From JANNHK01 sp031404355 (GTDB lineage Bacteria; Actinomycetota; Acidimicrobiia; IMCC26256; PALSA-610): a stretch of 13,567 nt of DNA. Location of the stretch: assembly GCA_031404355.1 (NCBI GenBank), contig JANNHK010000072.1, positions 1 to 13,567 of the forward strand. Direction: 5' to 3'. The translations under genes and the position numbers were made by a program. The notes under the pieces were generated by a model. The model was given only the letters and a program-made list of their open reading frames with translations, was not told the DNA's origin and did no database searches. Positions 13,412 through 13,567 of this stretch are shown here, one piece after another; position 1 is the first letter of the stretch; every line of letters begins with the position of its first letter.

Positions 13412-13567
13412 CAATACGAAATCGCCCTGCGCGTGCTGCGGCGGGTTGTCCACCAGCACCAGGTGGGCGAGGCCCTCGATACGCCGGTTGAGGCGCGCGA
13501 ACGGATAGTCCGTCCAGATATCGGCGTTCACCACCAGAAAATATTCGCTATCGAGCAGCGCCAGGGC
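13412..13567 (-). CDS. murU: MurU-like nucleotidyltransferase fragment, probably a chimeric join
   Basis: Read from 13567 leftward, the frame gives VVNADIWTDYPFARL, LAHLVLVDNPPQH and QGDFVL. This is the catalytic core of N-acetylmuramate 1-phosphate uridylyltransferase (MurU) and related sugar nucleotidyltransferases of Gammaproteobacteria, where D-I-W holds the metal-binding aspartate. Homology stops abruptly after about 13412-13400, where the frame runs into the dps downstream region as unrelated residues. Both ends are missing: the upstream part lies outside the window and the downstream part is absent. G+C of the piece is about 62 percent by hand count, below its surroundings. A join of DNA from a different organism is the likely explanation. 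Confidence 0.7.

Noticed and set aside
1..13567. CRISPR arrays, tRNA or rRNA genes, insertion sequences
   Set aside because: No regularly spaced repeats, cloverleaf-like sequence, transposase motif or terminal inverted repeats were seen on either strand.

Overview
High-GC (roughly two-thirds G+C) bacterial DNA. F420-type luciferase-like oxidoreductase, a DUF6351 lipoprotein, an EAL-DICT protein, a monoderm-type heliorhodopsin and TAnnnT -10 boxes placed 6-7 nt before start codons all suggest an actinobacterium, most likely an uncultured Acidimicrobiia-like lineage from a metagenome. The lineage is inference; no rRNA or other marker gene is present.

Left part (1-8764). The window opens with the C-terminal end of a PQQ-like beta-propeller protein. 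Convergent to it is a two-gene minus-strand operon: an F420-type LLM oxidoreductase and a SufR-like winged-helix regulator with three of the four cluster cysteines. A divergent DUF6351 lipoprotein follows, then an EAL-DICT protein overlapping a methyltransferase gene, a convergent beta-lactamase-fold serine hydrolase, a secreted alpha/beta hydrolase and a SnoaL-like protein. At least four of these genes have an actinobacterial -10 box exactly where a leaderless mRNA would need it.

Right part (8796-13351) is the centre of interest: two divergent, translationally coupled operons around one AT-rich control region. The minus-strand operon encodes two tiny membrane proteins, a heliorhodopsin with all landmark residues (H21, H78, E105, S235, K239) and a CbiX-type sirohydrochlorin chelatase. 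The plus-strand operon encodes a B12-binding regulator with the CarH W-x9-EH and D-x-H motifs, an atypical SDR-DUF2867 protein and Dps. A 13-bp inverted repeat (12 of 13 positions symmetric, 9-bp spacer) sits between them and covers the regulator's start codon. The simplest reading is a light-responsive regulon: a B12 photoreceptor represses itself and the heliorhodopsin operon in the dark and releases both in light, with Dps for oxidative protection and CbiX linked to corrin or siroheme supply. This is inference from gene order and motifs.

Right end. Dps carries a one-base frameshift, and the last ~155 bases encode a piece of a gammaproteobacterial-type MurU nucleotidyltransferase on the minus strand. 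This looks like a chimeric contig end and should not be used for biological conclusions.
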